Source: a bacterium (lineage in GTDB: Bacteria; Ratteibacteria; UBA8468; B48-G9; DTJG01). From it: 35,413 bases of DNA. Below the pieces are notes generated by a model. That model saw only the letters and a list, made by a program, of their open reading frames with translations. It ran no database searches and was not told where the DNA came from. Below, piece after piece: positions 1-9,792 of this stretch (its first letter is position 1; every line of letters begins with the position of its first letter). Made by a program: the position numbers and the translations under genes. Location: NCBI GenBank assembly GCA_026418655.1, contig JAOAAW010000008.1, positions 1 through 35,413 on the forward strand. The letters run 5' to 3'.

Positions 1-110
1 CTTCTGGACTGTTCCCTTGCCCTGCTCAATGCAGGAAGAAGCATTGCAGCCAGAATTGCAATTATTGCTATTACTACAAGCAACTCGATTAAAGTAAAAC
101 CTTTTTTCAT
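1..110 (-). CDS. Prepilin-type N-terminal cleavage/methylation protein (type II secretion pseudopilin-like), partial, runs off window start
   Basis: Reverse complement from ATG at 110 reads [47 protein letters not shown] just upstream; not in ORF track because truncated. Confidence 0.93.
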   Translation of the reverse strand, partial: MKKGFTLIELLVVIAIIAILAAMLLPALSRAREQSR

Positions 111-196
111 ATCACACCTCCTCTTCTTATTTTTGCAATAAACTTTACTCCTAAGAGAACTTCTGCCTTTTATCATCACCTCCCTTCGTTTTCTAT

Positions 197-221
197 ATAT
201 CGTTTTGTATTATAACGATAT
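197..221. repeat. Inverted repeat ATATCGTT-N9-AACGATAT overlapping the -10 element/TSS
   Basis: 8-bp perfect arms 197-204 and 214-221. Confidence 0.7.
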
Positions 222-236
222 TTTCTTTTTTGTCAA
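209..236 (-). promoter_or_regulatory. sigma70-type promoter for the pseudopilin: TTGACA (231-236) N16 TATAAT (209-214)
   Basis: Both hexamers match consensus on the minus strand with 16-bp spacer; predicted TSS about 202. Confidence 0.75.
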
Positions 237-321
237 GTGCCGACAATACCTTATTTTTGAAGGATTTTAAAAATGAGAAGTCATATATTAAAATAAATCA
301 AACAACAAAGGAGAAACACAA

Positions 322-1191
322 ATGGATGACATAAAAATAGCCGCAATTTCAATGGTAAGCAGGCCAGCAAATCCTCGAGAAAATATAAAAAAGCACATTG
401 AGTGGATTGAAAAAGCAATTCCTTATAAAGTTGATTGGTGTCTTTTCCCTGAAATGAGTATTACTGGATTTTGTTTTGATAGGAATTTTTTTCAGGCAAG
501 TGAGGCTTTTAATGGTCCTTCAACACAAAAAATGATAGAAGTGGCAAAAAAGTATAATATTACTATCGGTTTCGGAGTGGCTGAAAAAGACCATTCTGAT
601 ATTATCAGAAACACCTATGTCCTTGTATCTCCTGAAGGATTTTTAGGTAGATATAGAAAAACGCATATTCCACCACTTGAATATACCATTGAAGCAGGCG
701 CAGAAGAATTCACAGTAATAGAAACAAAAAAGGCGCGTGTTGGAGTTAATATATGTTTTGATAACTGGTTCTGTGAATCAGGAAGGATATCGTATCTCAA
801 TGGTGCAGAAATAATCATTGCTCCATTTTATATGTGTTGGGGTTCTGATGACATTAGAACAAATCCATTAAAGGCGTATAATGACTGGAGAGAACTTGCC
901 ATGATAAACTTCAGGGCAGTTGCCTGGCAGAATGGAGTCTATCATATAACAATAAATTCGTGCGGCGGAGTGAATGAAAAGGGTGTTGAGTACTATGGTC
1001 CCCCATTAATAATAATTATTAATCCTCTTGGTGAAATTGAAGCAGAAACAAAACCAGGACAGACAACAGAACAGATGGTTATACATACACTTAAAGCAGA
1101 TACATTGATTAAAAGAAGATGTGATGCCCTGTTCCATCCGAGATTCAGGAAGCCACATATCTATAAAAAAATATCCGAAGAAAGTTTTTGA
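322..1191 (+). CDS. Carbon-nitrogen hydrolase (nitrilase superfamily)
   Basis: Glu-Lys-Cys triad contexts: LFPEMSITGF, YRKTHIPPLE, GVNICFDNWF; SD AAAGGAG. Confidence 0.9.
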   Translation: MDDIKIAAISMVSRPANPRENIKKHIEWIEKAIPYKVDWCLFPEMSITGFCFDRNFFQASEAFNGPSTQKMIEVAKKYNITIGFGVAEKDHSDIIRNTYVLVSPEGFLGRYRKTHIPPLEYTIEAGAEEFTVIETKKARVGVNICFDNWFCESGRISYLNGAEIIIAPFYMCWGSDDIRTNPLKAYNDWRELAMINFRAVAWQNGVYHITINSCGGVNEKGVEYYGPPLIIIINPLGEIEAETKPGQTTEQMVIHTLKADTLIKRRCDALFHPRFRKPHIYKKISEESF

Positions 1192-1239
1192 CAAAAGGTT
1201 CAAATTTATAGAAAATAAGTAATGACAAAAGGAGAACGT

Positions 1240-3867
1240 ATGAACAAAAAACTGACTCCGTTTTATTATTGCATCGTTTTTCTGCTTTTTGCAGCCCGTT
1301 TCACTTTTGCAGAAAATCTTAGTTTTGCTCCATTAAATCCAGAATATCAAAAAAACCAGAATAATTCAGGTTCAATAACAACGACTCCACTTTCTCTGCC
1401 TCCGGCGCTTTATTCTGAAGCACCTTCTTCATTTGACCTTCGTTCATATAAAAGGGTTAGCCCAGTAAAAGACCAGGGAACTGCAGGTAGTTGCTGGGCT
1501 TTTGCAACATATGCATCACTTGAATCGTATCTTCTTTCAAAAAACGAATCCTGGGATTTTTCAGAAAATCACATGAAAAATATCCTCAGCTCTTCATACG
1601 CAGAAGGATTTGACAGAAAACCCTCTGATGGGGGCAACCATTTTATGTCAACTGCATATCTTGTAAGATGGTCTGGCCCGATATCTGAACTTGAAGACCC
1701 TTACAATGCAAATTCCACCGGTTCGCCCGAAAACCTGAAACCAGTAAAGCATGTCCAGGAAGTGATATTTATCCCTGACAGAAAAAGCACGACTGACAAC
1801 AATGCTATAAAACAGGCAGTGATGAAATATGGAGCAATTTATACAACAATGTATTTTAACAGTGCCTATCTTGCGAAAGGGAAAAACTACTACTATAACG
1901 GTTCAAATGTATCAAATCACGCTGTTTCAATTGTTGGCTGGATAGACAATTACAGCAGAACAAACTTTTATGGTAGTGCTGCAGGAATTCCACCAGGAGA
2001 TGGCGCTTTTATAGTAAAAAATAGCTGGGGAACATTATGGGGTGAATCCGGATATTTTTATATTTCTTATTATGACAGTAATATCGGGAAAAACTGTGTG
2101 GTCTTTAATAATGCGGAACCTGCTGACAATTATAACCAGATTTATCAATATGATCCTCTTGGGTGGGTTACATCTGCTGGTTTTGGCAATGATACGGCTC
2201 ATTTTGCAAATATTTTCACATCAACGCAGAATGGATTGATACAGGCAGTTGGATTTTATACACCAATCATAAATTCCCAGTACGAGGTGAAAATTTATAA
2301 AAATGTTTCAGATAAATCCCCAGTTGATGGAACGCTTGCTATAACAAATTCAGGTATAATCCCTGATCCTGGATATCACACAATTAAACTTTATTCAGAT
2401 GTTGCTGTCTCAAAAAATGAAAAATTTTCTGCTGTCGTAAAACTCAAAACACCCGGCTATAATTACCCGATACCAATGGAAGTACCAATCTCTGGCTACA
2501 GCAGCAATGCAACAGCATTGCCGGGTCAGAGCTTTGTAAGTAAGGACGGGATATCATGGGCTGATACCACATCATCAAGGTCTGGTTCAAATGTTTGCAT
2601 AAAGGTTTATGGAAGTATTTTTGAAATTGACCTTGTTTCACCGAATGGAGGTGAAGAATGGCAACATGGAAGTACCCAAAAAATTGAATGGAGATATGGT
2701 GGCAACCTGAAAGGCCAGATAAAAATTGAGTTATTGAGGAATGAAAAATTGTTTTATCTTATTACTTCAGGTACATCCATTGGAAAAGATAGCACTGGTT
2801 GTTACTACTGGAAAATTCCTTCAAGTATTCCTTCATCCAATGACTATAAAATTCGTATAACACACACAACAAATAGCAGCATCACTGATTCAAGCAGTGA
2901 ACCTTTTTCTATAACTGCAGGAAAAATTGTTGTTGAAAGCCCGTCAAAAGGAACAGTTTTTGCCAAAGGTAGCAACCAGTTGATTCAATGGAAAAGTACA
3001 GGAAATGTGGGCAATTATGTCAAAATTGAATTGCTGAAATTCGGAAATTCCATCGGTACCATCACTTCTTCTGTAGCAAACAAAAATTCTACTGGTTTAT
3101 TTACCTGGAAAATTCCATCAAATATCTCAACAGATGGAAATTATTCCATTAAGGTTGTAAGTACATCAAATCCTAATATTTATGGAATAAGCCAGGCATT
3201 CTCAATCACAGGTCCTTCAATAAAATTGACCTCACCTGATGGCGGAGAAACCTGGTACACAGGAACAACCCAGACAATCTCCTGGAATTATAATGGAAAC
3301 TATTCAAAGACAATAAAGATTGAATGCGTAAAAGGACATTATTACAGTTTGATTGCGCAGATAAACACTGTCACCGGTAATAATTCATATCAGTGGTATA
3401 TACCTTCTACAATGCCTGCTTCTGATGGTTACAAGATTCGGCTTACAGCAATTGACGATATATCAATCACAGATACCAGTGATGGTTATTTTACAATCTC
3501 AAGTGGGTCAATAAATCTGGTTTCGCCTTCTGGTGGAGAAATGTGGACAATTGGTGAAACAAAAAATATAGCATGGGTCTGTAATGGAAATCCTGGAACA
3601 TCTGTAAAAATAGAACTTTACAAGGGACAGAAATACATCGGACTTATAGGAACAAAATCAATAAACACACAAGGCATAGCTCAGTTCACATGGAGAATAC
3701 CAACAGAACTTGCTTCTGGCTCTGACTACAGAATAAAAGTTATAAGCACATCAAATCCAGGCATTTTTGCAATGAGTGAATATTTCTCCATTGCACAGAA
3801 ATCCACTATTAACGAAGCCAATCTGTTAAATAATTTCAACGGAAAAAATGAATATCCGGATAGATAA
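1240..3867 (+). CDS. Secreted papain-like (C1A) cysteine protease with lectin-like domain and four C-terminal Ser-Thr-rich/KNH-type Ig-like repeats
   Basis: GSCWAFA (Cys), NHAVSIVGW (His), VKNSWGTLWG (Asn); signal peptide; four SPxGGExW...I.W.. repeats; ATG at 1240 has SD AAAGGAG, preferred over 1222. Confidence 0.88.
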   Translation: MNKKLTPFYYCIVFLLFAARFTFAENLSFAPLNPEYQKNQNNSGSITTTPLSLPPALYSEAPSSFDLRSYKRVSPVKDQGTAGSCWAFATYASLESYLLSKNESWDFSENHMKNILSSSYAEGFDRKPSDGGNHFMSTAYLVRWSGPISELEDPYNANSTGSPENLKPVKHVQEVIFIPDRKSTTDNNAIKQAVMKYGAIYTTMYFNSAYLAKGKNYYYNGSNVSNHAVSIVGWIDNYSRTNFYGSAAGIPPGDGAFIVKNSWGTLWGESGYFYISYYDSNIGKNCVVFNNAEPADNYNQIYQYDPLGWVTSAGFGNDTAHFANIFTSTQNGLIQAVGFYTPIINSQYEVKIYKNVSDKSPVDGTLAITNSGIIPDPGYHTIKLYSDVAVSKNEKFSAVVKLKTPGYNYPIPMEVPISGYSSNATALPGQSFVSKDGISWADTTSSRSGSNVCIKVYGSIFEIDLVSPNGGEEWQHGSTQKIEWRYGGNLKGQIKIELLRNEKLFYLITSGTSIGKDSTGCYYWKIPSSIPSSNDYKIRITHTTNSSITDSSSEPFSITAGKIVVESPSKGTVFAKGSNQLIQWKSTGNVGNYVKIELLKFGNSIGTITSSVANKNSTGLFTWKIPSNISTDGNYSIKVVSTSNPNIYGISQAFSITGPSIKLTSPDGGETWYTGTTQTISWNYNGNYSKTIKIECVKGHYYSLIAQINTVTGNNSYQWYIPSTMPASDGYKIRLTAIDDISITDTSDGYFTISSGSINLVSPSGGEMWTIGETKNIAWVCNGNPGTSVKIELYKGQKYIGLIGTKSINTQGIAQFTWRIPTELASGSDYRIKVISTSNPGIFAMSEYFSIAQKSTINEANLLNNFNGKNEYPDR

Positions 3868-3878
3868 AAGGAGTGATT

Positions 3879-5021
3879 ATGTTTGTTGAAGATATTTCAA
3901 GGATAAAAAAAGGTAAAACGGGCAGGTTTTCTTCGTGGGATACCTCTGGCAGAAATATGGACTGTTGGATAATACCAGCAAAAAGTTCAAAGGTACTTGC
4001 AGATATTAAAGGACCAGGAAAAATTACCCATATCTGGATGACACAAACCAATCATTACAGGGAATGTCTCTTGAAAATTACATGGGATGATGTTGATTAT
4101 CCATCTGTTCTTGTTCCACTTGGCGATTTTTTTTGTCTCGGACATAGTATTGTTAATTCTTTCCAATCCCTGCTATTCACTGCTTCTACCCGTTATAATA
4201 ATAAATTCAGTAAGGGCTGTGCCCTGAATTGCTATATTCCAATGCCCTTCAAAAAAAGGGCACTTGTGGAACTTGTCAATGAAAGTAATGAAAACCACTG
4301 GCAATATTTTTATGTGGACTATGAAACCTATGACAATTTTGAACAAACACACGGTTATTTTCATGCTGAATTCAGAAGAGCAAATCCTTTTGGAGGTTGG
4401 GGACCTGAAATTATTGTCAATACTCCGCAAGCCAATGCGGTAAATAAAGAAAAGACTGCATGGTCCAATAACTATGTAATTCTTGAAACAAAAGGAACAG
4501 GTCATTATATTGGTTGCAATATCAGTGTAACTAATTTTCAGGGAACATGGTGGGGTGAAGGAGATGATATGATCTGGGTTGATGGATATAAGTGGCCGCC
4601 TGACCTTCATGGAACAGGGAGTGAAGATTACTTCAATCAGGCATGGGGAATGCAGAAAAATGCTTTCCTGAGAAACGGTTCATCCATCCACGAAGAAGAT
4701 ACAGATGGTTATCAAACATCTTACATATTTCACATTGAAAACCCTGTAAGGTTTCAAAAAGAGATAAAGGTGACAATTGAACATGGGCATGCAAACCATT
4801 TAGCAAATGATTATTGTTCAGTGGCATACTGGTATGCTAGCAAACCAACAAAAATTCAGAATGTGCCGCCTGTTGAAAAAAGATTGCCTGTTAAGAAAGA
4901 CCATCACGGAAAATGGATCTTTGAACCTGATAAACAAATTACTCCTTTCAAAGTAAAAATGACGGATGAAATGAAAAAGATGAAAAAAGAATGGGCAAAA
5001 ATTCACAGGAAGGAAAAATGA
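3879..5021 (+). CDS. DUF2961 family protein (GH172-like)
   Basis: DISRIKKGKTGRFSSWD, GPGKITHIWMT, GTGSEDYFNQAWG motifs; SD AAAGGAG before ATG 3879. Confidence 0.85.
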   Translation: MFVEDISRIKKGKTGRFSSWDTSGRNMDCWIIPAKSSKVLADIKGPGKITHIWMTQTNHYRECLLKITWDDVDYPSVLVPLGDFFCLGHSIVNSFQSLLFTASTRYNNKFSKGCALNCYIPMPFKKRALVELVNESNENHWQYFYVDYETYDNFEQTHGYFHAEFRRANPFGGWGPEIIVNTPQANAVNKEKTAWSNNYVILETKGTGHYIGCNISVTNFQGTWWGEGDDMIWVDGYKWPPDLHGTGSEDYFNQAWGMQKNAFLRNGSSIHEEDTDGYQTSYIFHIENPVRFQKEIKVTIEHGHANHLANDYCSVAYWYASKPTKIQNVPPVEKRLPVKKDHHGKWIFEPDKQITPFKVKMTDEMKKMKKEWAKIHRKEK

Positions 5022-5668
5022 AAATAGTGTTAATTTCAGCAAGTCCCAGAAAAAATAACAGCCAAACCTTTGCTCTTGCCCAGGAAGTCATCAAAGGTTG
5101 CAACCCTGAACAACTCGAAACCATCCATCTATGTGATTACAAGATTGAATTTTGCAGACATTGTGAAAGATGCCACAGAAAGATAATGGATTGTCCGATA
5201 AAAGACGATGTTTTAAAAATAATGAAAAAAATGCTCGCGGCAGATGGAATAATACTTGCCAGTCCCAATTATATTGACTGTGTAACTGCTTCAATGAAGG
5301 CTCTATTTGACCGCTCAACCCATTTCATTCATTGCAAGCGCTTACTTGGCAAGTATATTGCAGGCGTTGTTTCTTCAGGTGCTGGCTATGATGAACCTGT
5401 AGTTAACTATATAAAGCATTATGCCCTGACCTGCGGTGCTCAGTTTGCCGGCAGTATATCTTCAAGAGCGCCAGTGGATGAAAAAACAAAGGAAAAAGCA
5501 AGAGTTTTCGGAGAAAAACTGCATTCCATCATCAAAAACAAAAAAACTTTCAAAAACCAGCTTAAGATTATTGAACAAGGAAAAGCTGAGTTTAAGGATT
5601 TGATAATTTTAAGAAAAGATTCATGGCGTGGAGAATATGAGTACTGGAAAAAACAAAACTGGATTTAA
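5018..5668 (+). CDS. Flavodoxin-fold NAD(P)H/FMN oxidoreductase, iron-sulfur flavoprotein-like
   Basis: MKIVLISASPRKNNSQTFAL start, ILASPNY motif, Cx2Cx2Cx6C cluster; ATGA overlap with upstream stop sets start at 5018. Confidence 0.85.
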   Translation: MKIVLISASPRKNNSQTFALAQEVIKGCNPEQLETIHLCDYKIEFCRHCERCHRKIMDCPIKDDVLKIMKKMLAADGIILASPNYIDCVTASMKALFDRSTHFIHCKRLLGKYIAGVVSSGAGYDEPVVNYIKHYALTCGAQFAGSISSRAPVDEKTKEKARVFGEKLHSIIKNKKTFKNQLKIIEQGKAEFKDLIILRKDSWRGEYEYWKKQNWI

Positions 5669-5696
5669 TAATTTATCCCTGAAATATAAAAGCACA

Positions 5697-6743
5697 ATGC
5701 TTGTTATTAATGGAAAATATGTAAAAAAACTTGAATATGAAACCCTCCCTGTCATCAAACCATCGCGACACATTGTGATAAATAACGAACATCCTGAATG
5801 GAAATTTCAACTTCATAACTATCTTTTGCACCATGAAAATCTTTTCTGGTGCATGTGGAGTTTTGGACCAGAAGAAGAAGCAAAAATCGGACAGAAAATC
5901 GTTTATTCCACCAGTAAAGATGCAATAAACTGGGAAAAACCCAAAATTTTAGCTGAGCCAAAAGATGAAGGATGCGGATATATTGCCCGAGGATTCTGGG
6001 TTTATAAAAACAATCTTTTGGCACTTGCTGGGTATTTTACTGGACCAGGTGCTTTTGGCAGAGGAAAAAGGTTACAGCTCCACGCCTATAAGTGGCATTA
6101 CAGAAAATGGAAGTTTGCAGGACTTGTCTTTGATGATGCCATAAATAACTTTCCACCAGAGTTACTTCCTGATGGAAAATGGATGATGACAAGAAGAGAT
6201 GTCCTAATGAATGTTTATGCGCTTGTTGGTGGAGAAAATTCTTTTGATAACTGGAAGAGTTATCCTGTGGTTGAAATTAAAAATAAAGTTAATTTTCTTC
6301 CTGATGAACCGTTCTGGTGGATACATGAAGATGGATTGATAGCAATGCTACTGCGCGACAATAGTGGAAAACGAAAGATTTTCAGGTGTTTCTCCATGGA
6401 TAATGGAAAAACATGGACTGAACCTGTTAAGACCAATTTTCCCAATGCCACCTCAAAATTTTTCGGTTTGAAGACAACCAGAGGATACAGGGTTTTTATT
6501 TCCAATGCAAACAGAAATATGGATGTTTTAAGAAAACAGATGCACCTATCAATCACTCATGATGGCAGGATATTTACAAACATTGCAAAAATTGATATTC
6601 CTACGGATGGAAGTGCAACGCTTCAATATCCTCATGCTCTAGAATATAACAGAAACCTGTTTGTGGCATTTTCAAGAAATAAAAGGATGATTGAACTTAT
6701 TACGATACCACTTGAAAGAATAGAAAAGATTTTTAATCTCTGA
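5697..6743 (+). CDS. Sialidase-like six-bladed beta-propeller (BNR repeat) protein
   Basis: Asp-box FSMDNGKTW and related repeats; start uncertain (ORF opens at 5628, overlapping upstream gene). Confidence 0.7.
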   Translation: MLVINGKYVKKLEYETLPVIKPSRHIVINNEHPEWKFQLHNYLLHHENLFWCMWSFGPEEEAKIGQKIVYSTSKDAINWEKPKILAEPKDEGCGYIARGFWVYKNNLLALAGYFTGPGAFGRGKRLQLHAYKWHYRKWKFAGLVFDDAINNFPPELLPDGKWMMTRRDVLMNVYALVGGENSFDNWKSYPVVEIKNKVNFLPDEPFWWIHEDGLIAMLLRDNSGKRKIFRCFSMDNGKTWTEPVKTNFPNATSKFFGLKTTRGYRVFISNANRNMDVLRKQMHLSITHDGRIFTNIAKIDIPTDGSATLQYPHALEYNRNLFVAFSRNKRMIELITIPLERIEKIFNL

Positions 6744-6765
6744 TGTAGCCTAAAAAGGAGAAAAC

Positions 6766-9700
6766 ATGAAAAAAATTTTGTTCTTTATGTTAAATTTGTG
6801 TGGAATCTTGTTTTCACAAACTGAAATTCCTTTATTTAAACAGGAAATCTTTCCGATTTCAAATCCTGGTTTTGAACAGCAGCAGTCTGGATGGAACATC
6901 AGACCAACAGAAAAAAAGGATCCATTACCAGACATTGTTTTTTCGTTTGAAGATACTGCCTACGAAGGCAAATATTCCTTTGCAATAACCTTCAACAAGA
7001 GAGGCAGCACATACATTCCAAGAGCCTTTCAAATAGAAAAAGGGAAAAGATACTATGTAAGCGCAAAGATAAAAACCCAGGGCGAAGTTACTGGCGTAAT
7101 CAGGGTTGTCTATGGTGCTGTCGGCGAACCATATTCCAATAGGGTTGGACCAAATTCTGATTGGACGACTGCAGGCGTCACGATTGTCGGCGGTAAACAT
7201 ATTTATGGCTATGGTGAGCCAAAAAATCCTGACCCGAATATCTCTTATTGTGAACTGCGTTTAGAAGCAAACGGTATTGGGACTGTTTATTTTGATGATA
7301 TCAGGGTTTATGAGATGAAAGATTATGGAGAATATGTAAGGGTTAAGTTAAATGGACCTGAAGGTAGACAATACAAACTGAAAATTCACGGACTGTATGG
7401 TCCGCCGAACTGGTATTTTACAATATATCCCTCAAAGGAAAATTTTTCATCGGGTATTACAAGCAACTGGATGAATCTTGCAGATTATGAACAGTTCAAA
7501 GGCAGGGGTGTTGTTTATGCTGGATTTCATTTTGAGCCTGCTTCTGGTGAAAAATTTGATTCTATCAATGCTACTATTGAGTTTGCCTATAATCCTGACG
7601 AAAAATGTATTATAAGAAGCTTTTCAAGGAGTACCCCGGGCAATATTATTGGTCTGATAATTCCTAAAAGTGAAAGCAGTCCCGAAGATTTTATGAAGGG
7701 TTTCAGATATATTGATGATGATATTGTAAAAAGAAATCAATTTGTAAAATCATTGAATTTACCGCCTGTTAACCTGAAACATTTTTATCTCGAGGCACAC
7801 CTGAAAGGTTTCAATGGTGTTTTTTCAGACCCCACAATGGTTGAAACAGAAGTGAATACTTTGAAGACAATTGGATTTAATGCCCTTGATACTCAATATT
7901 CTGGACTTGCAGGTGTTTACAGGGCTGTTGCGGAAAAATACGGTATCAGACAGACCCATCATACTTTTAGACTGGGAAATCTTCCGCAGGACCCTTCAAC
8001 AAAAAAGAATATCTTTGATATTGAGAAAATAAAAGAAACCTGTTCAGGTTTTGTTGAAAAAACACTGGAAAATTTAAAAAAACAGGACCCTGACCAGATA
8101 CCACTTATTAAATTCATTGATACCGGAGATGAAATAGCAGGAGAAGTTTTTGCTGGCCCTGAATATGAACAGGCTTATAAAGAATACCTTAAATCACAGG
8201 GAATTAAACCAGGAGATTTAAGAGCAAAAACATGGGATGAAGTAAAAACTTATGGAAGCTGGACCTGGAGAGATTCCTGGAAAATGAGACCCACTGACAG
8301 AACCGCTGTTGACTCATGTATAAACTATTACTGGACACTCAGGTTCTGGAACTATGCAACAGCCAAAGTTTACAGTCTGCTTGCGCAGGAAATTACAAAA
8401 AGGATGCCAGGACTTACAGTAAGGGTGAACTTTGGTCCACCATGGGCATACGGATATTGTTCCTATATGAGGGGTGCAGAAATATGGGAATTTGCAAGGC
8501 AGAACAGCGTCACTGCATTCTGGAATGAAGACTGGCTCAATACTGGTGGTTGGAGGAATGCAGGGATACAGATGGTTTCTTATCTTGTTGATCTAAGCCG
8601 CAGTTGTGCAAAAATTAATAATGCGGAAGTTGGTGCCTTTGTTATGCCTGTTGGCAGGGAAGAAAATATTCAGCTCAAACTTGCTTCAGTAATTGGAAAA
8701 GGCGCAAAGATGATTGATATTTATCGTTATGGTCCTGCATATTATTCACCTGACAACTGGTCAGGAAGTTTAGATATGACTGCAGGAATTGCTAAATTTA
8801 CAAGAGTTCTTGAGAGAGTTGAAGAAGCTATTTTTAATGGAAAGCCAAGAAAAAATGAAGTGGCAATAATATGGTCAGCAAGCGAACCCGTATGGAGTAC
8901 CGATGATGCTTCAATGTGGAATAATCAACTTATTTATCTTGCACTTCAACATAAGCAGATTCCAGTGGATTTTGTTGATGAATTTGAAGTCGAAAAAGGA
9001 ATATTGAAGAACTACAAGGTTGCAATTTTAAGCAGCCAATATCTGAGAAAGGCAACAAAGCAGGCAATAATAAACTGGGTCAGCGGTGGCGGGAATCTAT
9101 GGATTGATGGAATTCCTGCAACAGGTGATGAATATGGGCAGAGATGTGAAATGCTTCTTCCCCTGATAGGAATAAAGGATATAACCATTGTTGACAGTGC
9201 GATTGGAAGGTCGTTAAATCCACAAAATGGAGTAAACCCTGCAATTATCCCCGGTGAAATTTCAATGAGGTTATCAGACTACAATGTTTCTGGTGTGGGA
9301 AGAAAGATTTCTTTTAAATTGAGAGCACCTGATAAAACAAAAATTATTGGTGAATGGGAAGATGGCTCTCCAGCCATCATTGAATACAAAACAGGAAAAG
9401 GCAGAGTATTCTATGTCGGTACCTATGCAGGACATTCGTACAATGTGCCGGTTGAAAGAATTCCGGGAAAAATTGAAATGGGGTACAGGGAAAAAGAAAG
9501 AAAAATCATCACTGATTTTGTTTTGGATTGTGGTATTCAAAGACCAGTATGGTGCAATGTTGATTGTATTCAGGCGGACTTACTGGAAAGTGCGCAGGCA
9601 ATAGCAATAATTCTCTCAAACTATTCAGGAATTCCCCAAAAACAGGTTAATATCAAAGTTGATGCGAAGAAAACTGTAAACATCGTAGAATCAGCACAGT

Positions 9701-9792
9701 ACGGACAATTAAAATTTTCACAGGATGAAAAAACAAAAACTGTAAATTTTATCACTGATGTTGATGTTTTTGATTTTATTATTCTGAAATGA
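6766..9792 (+). CDS. Secreted multidomain putative glycoside hydrolase (N-terminal carbohydrate-binding-like, GH42-like TIM barrel and trimerization-like domain)
   Basis: Signal peptide; NPGFEQQQSGW...YEGKYSFAI CBM-like; GDEIAGE and WNEDW candidate catalytic Glu; C-terminal 'VAILSSQYLRKATKQAIINWVSGGGNLWI' like beta-galactosidase trimerization domains. Confidence 0.7.
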   Translation: MKKILFFMLNLCGILFSQTEIPLFKQEIFPISNPGFEQQQSGWNIRPTEKKDPLPDIVFSFEDTAYEGKYSFAITFNKRGSTYIPRAFQIEKGKRYYVSAKIKTQGEVTGVIRVVYGAVGEPYSNRVGPNSDWTTAGVTIVGGKHIYGYGEPKNPDPNISYCELRLEANGIGTVYFDDIRVYEMKDYGEYVRVKLNGPEGRQYKLKIHGLYGPPNWYFTIYPSKENFSSGITSNWMNLADYEQFKGRGVVYAGFHFEPASGEKFDSINATIEFAYNPDEKCIIRSFSRSTPGNIIGLIIPKSESSPEDFMKGFRYIDDDIVKRNQFVKSLNLPPVNLKHFYLEAHLKGFNGVFSDPTMVETEVNTLKTIGFNALDTQYSGLAGVYRAVAEKYGIRQTHHTFRLGNLPQDPSTKKNIFDIEKIKETCSGFVEKTLENLKKQDPDQIPLIKFIDTGDEIAGEVFAGPEYEQAYKEYLKSQGIKPGDLRAKTWDEVKTYGSWTWRDSWKMRPTDRTAVDSCINYYWTLRFWNYATAKVYSLLAQEITKRMPGLTVRVNFGPPWAYGYCSYMRGAEIWEFARQNSVTAFWNEDWLNTGGWRNAGIQMVSYLVDLSRSCAKINNAEVGAFVMPVGREENIQLKLASVIGKGAKMIDIYRYGPAYYSPDNWSGSLDMTAGIAKFTRVLERVEEAIFNGKPRKNEVAIIWSASEPVWSTDDASMWNNQLIYLALQHKQIPVDFVDEFEVEKGILKNYKVAILSSQYLRKATKQAIINWVSGGGNLWIDGIPATGDEYGQRCEMLLPLIGIKDITIVDSAIGRSLNPQNGVNPAIIPGEISMRLSDYNVSGVGRKISFKLRAPDKTKIIGEWEDGSPAIIEYKTGKGRVFYVGTYAGHSYNVPVERIPGKIEMGYREKERKIITDFVLDCGIQRPVWCNVDCIQADLLESAQAIAIILSNYSGIPQKQVNIKVDAKKTVNIVESAQYGQLKFSQDEKTKTVNFITDVDVFDFIILK

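Noticed and set aside
257-289. Possible + strand promoter TTGAAG...TATATT upstream of the nitrilase gene
   Set aside because: Spacer is 21 bp, too long to support
2636-3800. Tandem DNA repeats in the protease gene
   Set aside because: Repeats are protein-level domain repeats diverged at DNA level, not a recent tandem expansion or CRISPR
4173-4610. 145-aa minus-strand ORF
   Set aside because: Fully antisense to the well-supported DUF2961 gene, no recognisable domain or SD; shadow ORF
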